Shown piece by piece: positions 24,101-36,442 of a stretch of 64,000 nt of DNA. The stretch spans positions 434,001 to 498,000 of the forward strand of contig JBBPFI010000016.1 of assembly GCA_037974965.1 (NCBI GenBank), read 5' to 3'. Both the position numbers and the translations under genes were made by a program. How positions within the stretch are numbered: the stretch's first letter is position 1; each line of letters opens with the position of its first letter. The notes below the pieces were generated by a model that saw only the letters and a program-made list of their open reading frames with translations, made no database searches and had not been told where the DNA came from. The stretch comes from Dacryopinax spathularia. Its lineage: Eukaryota; Basidiomycota; Dacrymycetes; Dacrymycetales; Dacrymycetaceae.

Positions 24101-25449
24101 TGAGGACAACGATCTAGAGGCTGTCGTTGATGTCCTCCTACAACCAACGGAGGACGAAGACCGTTAGTGCTCAAGCTGATGCTCCCGAGGTCCCGCGCTG
24201 ACGTTATCGCAGAAAATCAAATCGCTATAGACGAGCATGTATCCTCGAACTTCCTGAAAGCTGTGCCTTTTGGGATCGTCAAAGCTGGAGACGTGGTGGC
24301 CAAGACCTTATGGTTAACTTCAAGTGGGTCTTTGCTGGACCGTACCTTGGACCTGTCAATTCAGACGAGGACGGTGGATCCAAACGATAACACCCCGATA
24401 TCGTCCACGAACTCACACGAATCGTTGCGGACAATCATAGTTCCGGTCATACAACCTGTGGCATGTACCGTCAGCACAGTATACTATCGACAAACGCCCC
24501 CCGTTCGACCACTTTCCGAGTCGGGTGGTTCAGACTTAGGTCAGCGATTCCAATCGCTGGGCGCCGTGTTCTCCGCTACCTTCTCATGCGTCGGACCCTG
24601 GCCGCTCACGGTCCAAGCTGTCCGATATATCCCCTCCGAGGATCCTTTTGAACGAGTCACGATGGCTTCTTCGTCCTTGGATGGTGAAGACGCTTGGCCA
24701 TTGACCTGGGAAGGGGATGCTGCCTTCCAGGCTGCGCTGGATTTCTCGATTGTCGCTGCGAAATCGGATGATCCTTCCATAGATGGTATGGCAATCGATC
24801 ACCATGTTCCCGCGCCAGGCAGTCTTGAAGTTACCTGGTCTCGGTAGGATGCCTTACTTCTTCCTGTTTCGATGTACTGATCGCCTTCTGTAGACCCCAT
24901 CCCTCCTCACCAACACCTCAATCTTGCATAACGCTAATCTCGTTACCATCCCTGCTTGCGCCGGCGCATGCAGTAATAGGTGTCCTGACACCGCCTTACA
25001 CCGTCTATATGCACTCTCCTTTCGCCATGCGCCTCAGCATACAGAACTATCATACCACGCGCACGGCGGCCGTGGCCGTACAAATCGATGCGGGGGAGAC
25101 CTTCTCGATTCCAGGCCCGCGGAGAACTCGGCTCACTTCCCTGGGACCGGGCGCGTCAGTCGAGGTCGTATTCCGGGTGTATCCAACAGCTCTCGGCATG
25201 CAGAAGCTGCCTTCCATGACCCTTCTTGAACAACCGGCGATTGGAAATCCAGCTGCGGTACCGGCCAGCGCTGCTTCACCCGTTATCGAGTATCGGCGGT
25301 CGTACGAGGAAGACGAGGAAGACTTCTCTGAGGCCACCGTTGCGCCATTGCTTCTCGCCGATCCGTCTGATCCTGAGCGTGCCGCTCTAGAGCCTTCTGC
25401 ACAAGGCATTACTGTATTGGTTCTTCCTTATTCCCAGGCACAAACGTAG
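21112..25449 (+). CDS. TRAPPC11: TRAPP complex subunit 11 (Foie gras family)
   Basis: Eleven exons (21112-21462, 21513-21867, 21920-22256, 22305-22422, 22475-23070, 23122-23369, 23420-23742, 23790-23956, 24002-24162, 24213-24843, 24894-25449) give about 1,280 residues. TRAPPC11 is a subunit of the TRAPP tethering complex acting in ER-Golgi traffic and autophagy. The N-terminal part has SELLLQLAPLMFVAGLE, then KILPPSAAP and the core foie-gras motifs YSNHMKTTRRKRSRP, RYEYKMGVFAEFRGEWELA and MSHAAVRQFRAHLSRF. The middle has RLPFYVAFRVAEAYFEAGEW and FFERTAKLYRREQW. The C-terminal half is beta-rich (the gryzun-like region) with QTQVYPNETVCFQIHV. Residues 20-60 are a Pro/Ala/Thr-rich linker typical of disorder. 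Introns are all about 46-53 nt. The gene is convergent with the dioxygenase-like gene, 107 bases apart. Confidence 0.9.
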
Positions 25450-25556
25450 ATTGTATTTGTTGATATCCGCAATGATGATACCCGACCATCTTGGACCAGC
25501 CAAGGAAGATGGAAGAAGACAGAATTTGAAAGAACCAAAATTAAACTCCCGCTGTC

Positions 25557-26879
25557 TTAGACAATCTCGTCCATCGTCATCCGAAGATACTGAATTTGCT
25601 CCTCGACCCAGGCCTTGAAGTCATCTTTGCCAATTATATCCGCAGACCGTCCAGCTTTCTGGGTCCCAGCAGCCATCTTCTTAGCCTGAATGACGTCATA
25701 CTTTGCCTGAAAACGTTCCGAAAGCAACTTCAAGCGATAGGAAGCCCACTGCCCTCTGTTAGCGGAAGGCGGGGGTTCGGTCTAAAGGTATATATTCACC
25801 TGGTAGTAGATATCGTTCACATCCGAACAGATGCGAATGGTCTTCAAAGTCGAGTCGTCGACGAGGCTGGAATCTTTGGCGCGGAAGCTGGTCACCTAGG
25901 CAGTCTCGTGTCAAGCTCCAGTTCAGGAAGAAAACTACCGGTCCTTACCATAGTGACTCTCTCCGGGGCATTCCAGGCACCGCATGCCATGTGCTGTAGA
26001 CCATGTCAGTCACAGAAATCCGTAAAACCCAAAATGACGTCCTCACATTGATATACTACCAAAATGATCAGAAAAAACCTCGTCCTGCATATGGAGAATG
26101 CCTTACCTTGCCCTGCATCATGACAGCCCACCCGATTTGCGGACCACGGACTCGATAAATCTTGCCGTCACCACCTTGGAGAGCCGTGTCACCACCCATC
26201 ATCGTTGAAGCATCGGAGAGCATGACGACGCAGACCCATGCTGTAACGTCGATGAGCATATACGCTGCAAGTCGAAGCGGAGGTACACGGACGATAGCTG
26301 TCAACATGCCAGTGGACCACTGACTCCTCTTCTGGAGTCTCGCCATCTGACGAATCGGTGTCGGAGTCGCTGTGGACTAGCGCGGGCAGAGGGGGAAGTG
26401 GATCACGACCGAGAGTCTCGAAGCCCTCTTTGGCCTGGATATTGACGTGTCCCAGCTGAAATCAATTTCAGTTTGTTTCTGTTTCCAACCGTGCATCATA
26501 ACGCGGAAAACGCGGAAACTCTGACCTCGTAGGGCATGATGGGTACCAGTTCCATCCCAGCCGCTTCCGAGCAAGCCTTCAGAGTCTCCGGATGCGTCCA
26601 CAAAGCAGCTGTGAACGGCGCAAACCGAGGTGCATAGCCTCGAAGTTGACATTGAGCGAGAGCATGTTTCATACGATAGTTCTCGACGACATCCTTGGAG
26701 AACACTTCCTCGCGAAGGATTTTGACACATTCCACACTGAAAAGGGGGAAGGGGTCTGTGATTGCGACGGGGGACAAGGTCTTCAGGTGACCCAGGCCGA
26801 GATCAGACATCGTCAGGTGGTGCTTTGGCGCCTCGTAGGCCAGATGAACGGCAGGGTCAAAGAGCGTCATGACTGTCAA
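25557..26879 (-). CDS. 2OG-Fe(II) dioxygenase-like fungal protein
   Basis: Six exons (26526-26879, 26293-26455, 26107-26240, 25949-25993, 25800-25895, 25557-25748) give about 327 residues. The centre reads VVHWHVDSYPWVCVVMLSD, with the HxD iron-binding pair, followed by GGDTALQGGDGKIYRVRGPQIG and a downstream HMACGAWNAPERVTMVTSFR, where His and Arg would be the third metal ligand and the 2-oxoglutarate contact. This pattern recurs in uncharacterised fungal proteins; the reaction is not known. The C-terminus is a charged helix (KYDVIQAKKM...). A nearby second ATG at 26,870 is an alternative start. The splice between SY and PW uses donor C|GTCCGT, a weak but workable site. No signal peptide. 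Confidence 0.75.
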
Positions 26880-27648
26880 GCTGGTTCGAGGCGGAGATCA
26901 AGACTGACAAGGGGGGATATGAGGATGTGGGGCATTCAGGACATCAGAATAGACCATTAAATAGCATTTAGGATGACCACTTCGCTTGTGAAAGAGATGT
27001 TGCCGTAGGATGTGCACAGGGTAGCAGACTCCGTTTTACGTCAACATGGACTCAGTCCTCTCCGGGGATAACGCCATCCCGCGGTCTAGAAGCCGGTTCA
27101 TGCTCTCACGAGCTCAGCTGAGTCGGTCCAGGATGGGCATTTGTTAACCAAGTTGACCGGAATGGGGTTGCAGATATCCAGGCAATCTTGCTTCCGACGA
27201 ACAGTCGGTCACATTGGCGAGCTTGAAGGAGAGCCAGGGTCTCTTCAATTGAATGCAATTGCGCATACATTCAGCCGTGCCGGTGCTTCGCAGTCCGCTT
27301 CGCAATTAATGTGCTCGCCAGAGATAGGGCAGGCCAGAGTACGGATCCGGCGCGCGAACGTGCAGCGGTATCCAATCAGGGATCTGGCTATATGAGGAGC
27401 GCAGAGAGATAGGCGGCAAGACAGTCATTCATTACGTACAGATGCAATAACTGCTTGTCCTCAAGACTGGACCAACCGGACGGATGGCGGAGAAGCGACG
27501 CTTCTCCCGCACATCTGGCCAAGCCAACCCCCAAGGGGATCTCAACTTCTCAACTTCCGCCCAGACTTCCGCATACAGCTCCGTGCCACAGCAGCAGACC
27601 GACCCACGCCTCATGCGATGGCACCGATCGCTCCACCTCGCACCCCAC
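26880..27648. other. Intergenic region before HUB1 3' end
   Basis: About 770 bases, upstream of the dioxygenase-like gene and downstream of HUB1. Only short frames without recognisable similarity. Confidence 0.5.
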
Positions 27649-28042
27649 TCAGTACATCTCCAAACTCATCCCATCGTGGATCTCGTAATCCGCCAACGTG
27701 ATATGATCTTTGTAGATTGTATACCTAGAATGAGCATGGTCAGTCCCTGCAGCGCGATTCTAGCGAGTGGACAGGACATACCATTTCTTCAACTGGATCT
27801 TCTCGGGCTTCGTGCCGATCTGGGCAGCAATGAGTGCCTTCAGATCGCCGACGGTATCGTCGGGGCTGCACTTGACTCGGACTACAAAAGATGCGGCGAC
27901 GTCAGCAGCATATACGAAGTCATGCGGATTTAGGACGCACCCTTACGGCCGAGACGGTCATTAGCGATTACCTGTGAGCAGTGTCAGCAGAGTGCTCTCT
28001 GCGCCGAGATAAGCGAGTTTCACTCACTTCAATGAGAGGCAT
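27649..28042 (-). CDS. HUB1: HUB1 / UBL5 ubiquitin-like modifier
   Basis: Four exons (28028-28042, 27941-27971, 27782-27881, 27649-27724) give 73 residues. Hub1 is a ubiquitin-fold protein that binds spliceosomal proteins (for example the HIND element of Snu66) and tunes splice-site choice. The sequence shows the family hallmarks: [20 protein letters not shown], the DDTVGDLK turn with the conserved acidic residue, [23 protein letters not shown], and a C-terminus ending LEMY with no Gly-Gly tail. The first exon is only 15 nt and the second 31 nt. This short gene is easy to miss because no exon exceeds 100 nt. Confidence 0.92.
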
Positions 28043-29538
28043 GATAGTGGTACAACAGTGTGAACAATGATGATGAAAATGGGGAAAAGCAAGGTCGTGA
28101 AAAGTCGGTGCAGGTGTCGTGGTACTGTAGAAGTGCGTGCCTGCCAGTCGCCTCACACAAGTCATGCTGCCTCACGCCCTGAACGGAAGCATTTGTTTCT
28201 GGCCGGTTCGGCCGTAGAAGTGAGTCGTTGTGGCTTCTCTTCGACGGAGAACAACTGACTATGGCTAAGGCCGTCGATGTCCTACCCCGAAACAGAACAT
28301 CGTCACTATTATGCCATGTACACGTAATGATAACATCGGCGGAATGAATAGTCGCGCGCTCCTTCTCCGGTCGGTATTCCAGCTTCCTCTCCGGATTAGA
28401 CCAACCCGGGGCTTCTCGAAGCAGATGCGATCAAGATCGGATGCGCGATATTTTCGAAGGACTCCGTTATCTGGCAATTTCAACAGGGCGAAGAGGAGAG
28501 CGCTTCCTTTCACGGTGTCCTTTCTGGCTTGGCACTGATTTTATCTTTCTCTGACTTGCGCGCTTGTACGGCTACCGAGCGGACCGCTGGATGACGAGTG
28601 CCGGAGAAGGTCCTCAAGGCAAGTTGGTCCGATACGCATGCTGCCGCAGGATGCGGTTTTCCTGGTAGTCCTGACCAGGCTTATGGTCTTTGAGGAATCA
28701 TCCAACTTGTGTTCTGTGATCTCGCAATAGTACCACTAACTCGGATGAAGCCGATAATCCCGGGGACTGTCCACTTCCTCCACCGCAATTCCCGTTTTGC
28801 GTACCGCTTTCCCCAGTGGTACGCTTGATTCACGACAGCAGTCGTCAAGGTCAAGCGTGACATTAATGGGCGAACGAAGCTGGCGAGCTACCAAAAGCCA
28901 GCAAAAGTGGTAAGAGACCAATTTTGTAACCTTACTTTTTTATTGTCAAGGACCCACACAGTTATGCTTATTTTGTTATCCTCCATAGCTCAAAACGATT
29001 GTTTTCCACCAGTTATTGCTTTGAGGCTGAGAGGCATCGATCCCCCAGTGTCCCAGCACTTACTTCCACGAACGACTCACAGGATTCCTAGCAGCGCTTG
29101 TGAAACGACGAACCGAATGATGCGGCGTGCATAAGCTACATTTCATTTCTCTCTCAGAAAATCCTCGCACTCGGTCACATAAACCAGACACGAACGAACG
29201 AACGGATCGAAAACTAACACGACTAAACGGGAGACACTAGGAACAGGAACAGTAGAAAATTGAGTGGGGTGAGATGTGGGCGGGCGGGCGATGAGTGATA
29301 CTTTATGGGGTTCGTATCATGTCATGTCGTTACCGATGTGGGTGGCGGCGAGGAAATGAGAGAGCGGGCCGCTGGCCGTAGGCGTTGTATGAGGGAAATG
29401 GTGGCCTTTTGGGTCTATGTAGCAAGAGGAGGGAGAGGATTAACGGATGAGGGATGCGTACAGTGCGAGAGTGAAGATGAGCAGGAGATGGGAGGAAAGA
29501 CAAACGAGTGGAAAGGAGGTGAGAGGACGTTTAGTCCT
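28043..29538. other. Intergenic region HUB1 start to SSC1 stop
   Basis: About 1,500 bases. A minus-strand frame at 28,265-28,513 begins KGSALLFALL, faintly like the third exon of the hydrolases, but the match is too weak to call. Nothing else is supported. Confidence 0.45.
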
Positions 29539-31662
<2,124 letters not shown>

Positions 31663-32515
31663 TTTGGGTGTATGCGTGTAGTAAGGGAGAGAGCGAGAGG
31701 AAGAGGAAGAGTGAGATGGTCGACGGAGACGACGTTTAAAAGCAGAAAAGGAAGTGAGGAGGACAGAAAGGCAGCGTCGGTCGGCGATGAACAGAGAGTC
31801 GGCAAAACGGTTGCGTCTCGAAATTTCGGTCAAAAACTGTGCGTGCGACTTTCGGCTGCAGTTCCCCTTCCCACCCAAAGCCTCACCCATTTTCAGCCTC
31901 CGTGAGAGTGAGAAGGCCCTTTGGTTCCGGCTTCTGCCGATTTTGGTGTATGACGAACGCACGCCCCTAACCGGAAATTTGATCCCGCGGCTGTAGGAGG
32001 CGACGCGCTTGAGAGGAGAGGGACGCGCGTCTCTACCGCATCTGGAGCTAGACAGCGATCGATTGACTCATAGTGTTGGCTTGCCGGTTCACAGAAATCT
32101 AATGCAAGTCATCTAAGAGGAAGCTGAAGCCGGTCGGATCTGGCTGTAGATCCTGGCGCCGCCGTTCTGGTGGCTACCCTTCTGTTGATGGAAGCGCGGG
32201 TTACTCTTGCCTGCTGTTCAGCGATCTCTTGTCCTTATGCCGACTACTTAACTCATAATGAGCAAGTACGTTGTCGGCACTATGAGCTAAACGGCAGACC
32301 GTGCTACACCGTCTGTCAGTACTCTTGTCCTATCGCACCAAAGGGTGTCCACCTTGCTCTTCTCGGCGACTGCGATTGAACACGTGTCCCCGTGGCTTCA
32401 CTCTGCTCACTAGCTTTGTCCGTTCTTCCCTGGGTTCATTCAAGGATCGAATCGTCACATCCATTTCTTCATATGCACTGGACTTCTCCTGCACTCGTGG
32501 AAATATCATGACCGC
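31663..32515. other. SSC1 promoter region and H5 3' side
   Basis: About 850 bases with a possible heat-shock half element near 31,820. No recognisable gene. Confidence 0.5.
31820..31827. promoter_or_regulatory. Possible partial heat-shock element of SSC1
   Basis: GAAATTTC is a GAA-nn-TTC inverted pair about 160 bases before the SSC1 start. A full element needs a third unit, which is not present in register, so this is tentative. Confidence 0.25.
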
Positions 32516-33967
32516 TCACCAACCCACCCCCAACTCCCTCCCCAGCTCCACCAACCCCCCCACAAAATTCCCCGGATCAGTAGCCATCACAAAATGGTTC
32601 CCGCCCTCCAGAACCTTAACCGCAAATCTCTTGGACCTTGCCTCTGAGTCGGCATCTCGCGCGGGAGGGTGTGAAGCGCAGTATTCCGCGATCCATTTGG
32701 CGCCGTTTACCGCTGCTGGGATGGTGGTGCCTTCGCCTGCTCAATCCATCAGCATCTTACTTCGACACACTACGGCGCAATAGCGCGATGGCCCACGTCC
32801 CAAGAACGAAGTTGGAAGGGAAAGCAGGATGAAGGAAGAAAGACGCACACCACATAACCCCCACCCGCCACCCCCTCCCCCCTCCCCCAAACGCCCTCTC
32901 GCAACACCCCCGTCTCTCATCCGCACTCGCACCATTCCAAGTCCCCAAATCCTCCCTCGCGCCCTCCTTATCCTCCGCCCCCAACACCTGTTCCCTCCTC
33001 TCGGGGGGAACAGTACTCATCAACAGCTCCCCGAATGCGAGCGGCAGTTGTTCGGGGGGTATGTGACGGAGCTCGGGGTATTCGGCGGGGCCGGGGAGGC
33101 CGACGAGCATTTGGGGAGGCTCGAAGAGGGTTACGCATCTTATTTGCGTGAGGGAGTGGGTGTAGGGGTCTAGAGGCGCGGGGAGGGGGACGGGGTGCGG
33201 TGGGGAGTGGGTGCTGGAAGAGGGGGAGAGGGGAGGGGAGGTGGGGAGATGAGAGAGAAGGCCGATTATCGATGCGCAGCCTTTTGACCTAAGCCCTCCG
33301 CGCATCAGCCAACCCCTTCTTGCGTGACTAGCAACTGATCGAACGGACGCACCAACCAAGCAAGACAATCTCCCCTTTCCCGATCCCCAACTCGTCCACT
33401 GCGTACTTCACAAATGCCGCCAAGTCCAGGACGTACCTCCCAAACGCCTCTACGTTCCCCGGTCCTGGCTTCTTCTCTCCGTCTTTCGGTTGGTGGGCGG
33501 GGGAAGAGCCTTCATACCCCCTTCGGTTGAACGCCAGCACGCGGGTTTGGGGAGGGAGAAAGGGGAGGATGGGGATCCATATGCCTACAGCTAGTTAGTC
33601 TCCGGTTTTCAAGGAGCGCAAGGGAAGCGAAGGGTGAGGGGGCAGGGCAGGAATACGGAGATATGGAGTAGGGAGTAGGGAGTAGGGAAAGGGGCGTACG
33701 GGCGTTGAATCCCGTTCCGTGGATGGCGATGATCGTCCTCTCCACCCCCCCACCTTTTCCCTCTCCTTCTCGCTCTCGCTCTCCCACTCCCACTCCCACT
33801 CCTTCTCCCCCGCCGCCTCCCTCCCGCTTCGCAGCAGAGGCGGAGGTATGCGAGGGGTGGGTATCAAAGTACTTCAACCGAGTCGGCTCGTCCCCCTGTA
33901 CAAGAACACCCAGGTCCGCAATGGACCACGTAGGCTCGGGAAGCTGCCGGCCGAGTGGGGAGGACAT
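32516..33967 (-). CDS. Alpha/beta hydrolase family member H5 (divergent copy)
   Basis: Four exons (33700-33967, 33353-33584, 32849-33288, 32516-32736) give about 386 residues, with all three introns at the same places and phases as in H1-H4. Landmarks: WSIADLGVLVQGD, HGTGFNA, NRRGYEGSS, GWSKGCAS (nucleophile Ser, Trp codon split TG|G), WCEGT and GGNHFVMATDP. It differs by two low-complexity insertions: a Gly/Glu/Arg run in exon 1 before the ERTIIAIHG strand and a Ser/Pro run in exon 3 after the nucleophile helix. These make it about 50 residues longer. It sits 22 kb from the cluster beside SSC1. Catalytic residues are all present. Start chosen at the only in-frame ATG. Confidence 0.8.
33661..33690. 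repeat. Short tandem repeat in H5 intron 1
   Basis: Period-7 repeat of GGAGTAG, three to four copies, just inside the first intron of H5. Likely a small slippage product. Confidence 0.5.
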
Positions 33968-34109
33968 AGCTGTCCAAATAGCCGGCCTGGAGGGACAGGA
34001 AAGACGGGCGAGAGGGACAAGAGAGGCGAGGACTAATGAGCAGAGTATCTGGTACAGGGAATGTCCGACGCTTTTCGGCTTTCGAGCAGGAGCGGCCGGT
34101 GCGGTGGGC

Positions 34110-34115
34110 TTTATA
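34110..34115 (-). promoter_or_regulatory. TATA box of hydrolase H5
   Basis: Minus strand TGTATAAAGCC, about 145 nt before the H5 start, further away than in H1-H4. Confidence 0.4.
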
Positions 34116-34565
34116 CAGTAGTACAGCTGTCCAAGGACCGGAGCCTGCTGAAAACGCAGGAGAGACTGAATGAATGAAATGAAGACAGCACGCTTCCGCA
34201 GCACGGAGACACGAGGACCCGGAACCCCGCAGGCCGAGCGGACGATCAACTGACGCCTGATGGCCACCCGGCTGGCGAGTACTTATGTATGAGTTGGAGA
34301 CGTACTGTGCTTGAGTTTCGAGTCGAGACGGGGAAGTGAGCAATGCTGAAACACGTCGCTAACTGGAACGGTAATTCATTTGACGAGATGGACAGCAGCG
34401 GCCGGTGTTTCATTCGCCCGATCACGAGCACCTCGTAACGGTCGCGCGGGTTTGCTGTCCTACTGTACACAGGCTGGCAGTACGTGCACATGCAGTTGTC
34501 GTCGGTCTGCGCTGGGCGGCTGAGCCATGGGCAGAAAGTTATGCACCGTCAGGCAGAGTTAGAGC

Positions 34566-34883
34566 TCATAGTGTTTGGGAGGATTGATGGCTCGGTCGGA
34601 CTATTTGAGGCGGTGGGCCGAGTATGATTAGCAGAGTATTGGGAGTTCCAGAGGCGTAGCAGGTGCAGGTGCAGGTGCTGAAGCAGATCCAGAAGCAGAA
34701 GCAGATCCGGAAGCAGAAGCAGAAGCAGAAGCCCTCCCGCAAAAGCAGCCAACCCAGCACCAGAAAAGCAGCAGCACCAACACCCCCTTCCAAAATCGCG
34801 CAAGCAGCCACCCCGTCCCGCGCAGCGAGGAGACCAACAAAAGCCCACGTGCGGAACATCCATCCACGCAAGAACGACGCCAT
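34566..34883 (-). CDS. Possible small membrane protein ORF (uncertain)
   Basis: A 105-codon frame starts MASFLRGWMFRTW and has a hydrophobic, Gly/Ala/Leu-rich first half (two possible membrane segments). The second half crosses a TTCTGC hexanucleotide repeat and becomes Cys/Phe-rich, which is unlikely in a real protein. Another minus frame reads the same repeat as Ser-Ala, which looks more natural. The true frame and any splice are unclear; it may be noncoding. Confidence 0.22.
   Translation of the reverse strand: MASFLRGWMFRTWAFVGLLAARDGVAACAILEGGVGAAAFLVLGWLLLREGFCFCFCFRICFCFWICFSTCTCTCYASGTPNTLLIILGPPPQIVRPSHQSSQTL
34660..34736. repeat. Hexanucleotide repeat (GAAGCA-type, interrupted)
   Basis: CAGGTG units followed by AGAAGC/AGATCC units over about 75 bases. 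All six reading frames across it are open, which explains several overlapping short frames. Confidence 0.6.
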
Positions 34884-36383
34884 AAGTGGAGGGCCGCAGT
34901 GAGGAGGAGGCTATGCGCCGTCCAGTATTTCCCTCATCGCAATCCACTTTCGTGTTCGGGCCGAACGAACGTCCGGCTTCCGGATCCTCGCATCCTTCTT
35001 ACTCAGGGGTAGAGAGCACGCTGAGCATGCTGTTATCTACAGTAGACAGACAGTAAGAGGATGAAGGGAAGGAGATATCGGGGATGGTCGCGGCGTGGGC
35101 GTAGGTGAGGTCCGATAGGCTTGCGGGATAGGGGCTGCGGAGATAGGTAGGAGCTGGGTGGGCAGGAAAGGGCAAGGCATGCGCCAGGGGAGCGGTAGGT
35201 AGGGAAGGGTGAGTGAGTCATTGGCTGTCATCGAGTGCTAGACGGGCTGCGGCGGGTGGTGTCTTTCCTTGTTGGGTCAGGCTGCGCTAGGGAGGTTGGG
35301 CTTGAACAGGCGTAGGTTGTGGGTCTCACTCTGAGCTAGAGGATATGCCATATTAGTAGTTCCATATGTCGCCGTAGCTGGCGGTGACTAGCTGTGAGCT
35401 GGAAAGCTGTATATGCTGTATTCACTTCTATCCTAGGTGTCGCAGCAACTGATCTGATCCTGCTGATACGAGTGATGCCATCATTCCCCTCCCCTCCCAC
35501 CTGGACCGGAATGTAGCTCCCGCCTGCTGATGATGCACACCGCTCCCTCGCTATGCGATCTGCCAAGCGCAAGCGACCGATTGGCCCGTTCACCGTCATT
35601 CGATTTTTCTCGGGTCCCGGCGTGGGGTTCAGCGCGAGAGGCGAGTATTGCCGAGCCCGGACCCAGCTGAACCGGGCCCGGCGTTAATCCTGCCGGAGGG
35701 GGAGGGGGCCTGCCCTAAGGTTTGTGGGTGGGTGAGACCCGTACTACTGAGGTGAGAGTCAGAAGGGGCTCTGGGTCACCTCAGGCGCGTGAAGCGGAGA
35801 CAGAGCGTAGTCGTGCACGGAGGGGGATTTTGGGTCGCCGAGTGAAGGGCGAAAGATTATTGTGGGCGAAGGGGACACAGGGCGGGCGAGAGGACAGCAA
35901 AGTCGCAGGGCCGCACCCACCCCTGCGTCACTCGACACCCCTTCTTCTCCCCTCTCTCTGCACTATAGGGCAGTTAGAGCGTGTGAGTCGATACTATTAG
36001 TACTTAGTACTATCTTCTCCCCTCTCCCTCTCTCCTTGGGACCTCGCTACTAAGCAGGTCTGCTATCACCCCTCACCTCAATACTCTGACAACGGGCACC
36101 GGTCTACCTCCAACGGGACACCTGCACCGAGAACAATCAAATCGCCCCTCGACTTCTCACCACCCGCACCCGCTCAGCTCAGCAAATAAGCAAAGCAAGT
36201 TACCTGCGGGCAGGTCGATCGACGATCTTTCCCATCAATCCCACAAACCAAACCACTTTTCCTTCCAATCCATCCATCCAGGAACGGACAAAAGGAAAAT
36301 CTCTTCTCGACTCGAACTAGACGCCCATCACCCGCACTATCACGCTCAAAATCGCGCTCAACCCCCAAGACTTACCACATCAG

Positions 36384-36440
36384 TACGCCCTTCCCTTCTT
36401 CCCTTCTATATGCGTTAAGGACGATGCTGACAAGTTTGTA
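36384..36440 (+). other. Probable 5' UTR intron of eIF4G
   Basis: A donor-like CA|GTACGC near 36,384 and an acceptor TTTGTAG just before the start codon frame a 50-60 nt intron. The start ATG follows two bases after the acceptor. A leader intron would fit a highly expressed gene. Confidence 0.4.
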
Positions 36441-36442
36441 GA

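Larger units (their letters stand above)
33968..36442. other. Long gene-poor region between H5 and eIF4G
   Basis: About 2,470 bases. It holds the H5 promoter, a hexanucleotide repeat with overlapping small frames (34.55-34.95 kb), and the eIF4G promoter and leader. The last 500 bases are CT- and C-rich, typical of a fungal promoter and leader. Confidence 0.5.

Noticed and set aside
28265-28840. Possible relic of a sixth hydrolase on the minus strand (KGSALLFALL near 28,500; AVEE..PRD near 28,780)
   Set aside because: The order fits exons 2 and 3 of the family, but identity is limited to a few residues and no splice sites or His motif could be found. Chance cannot be excluded.
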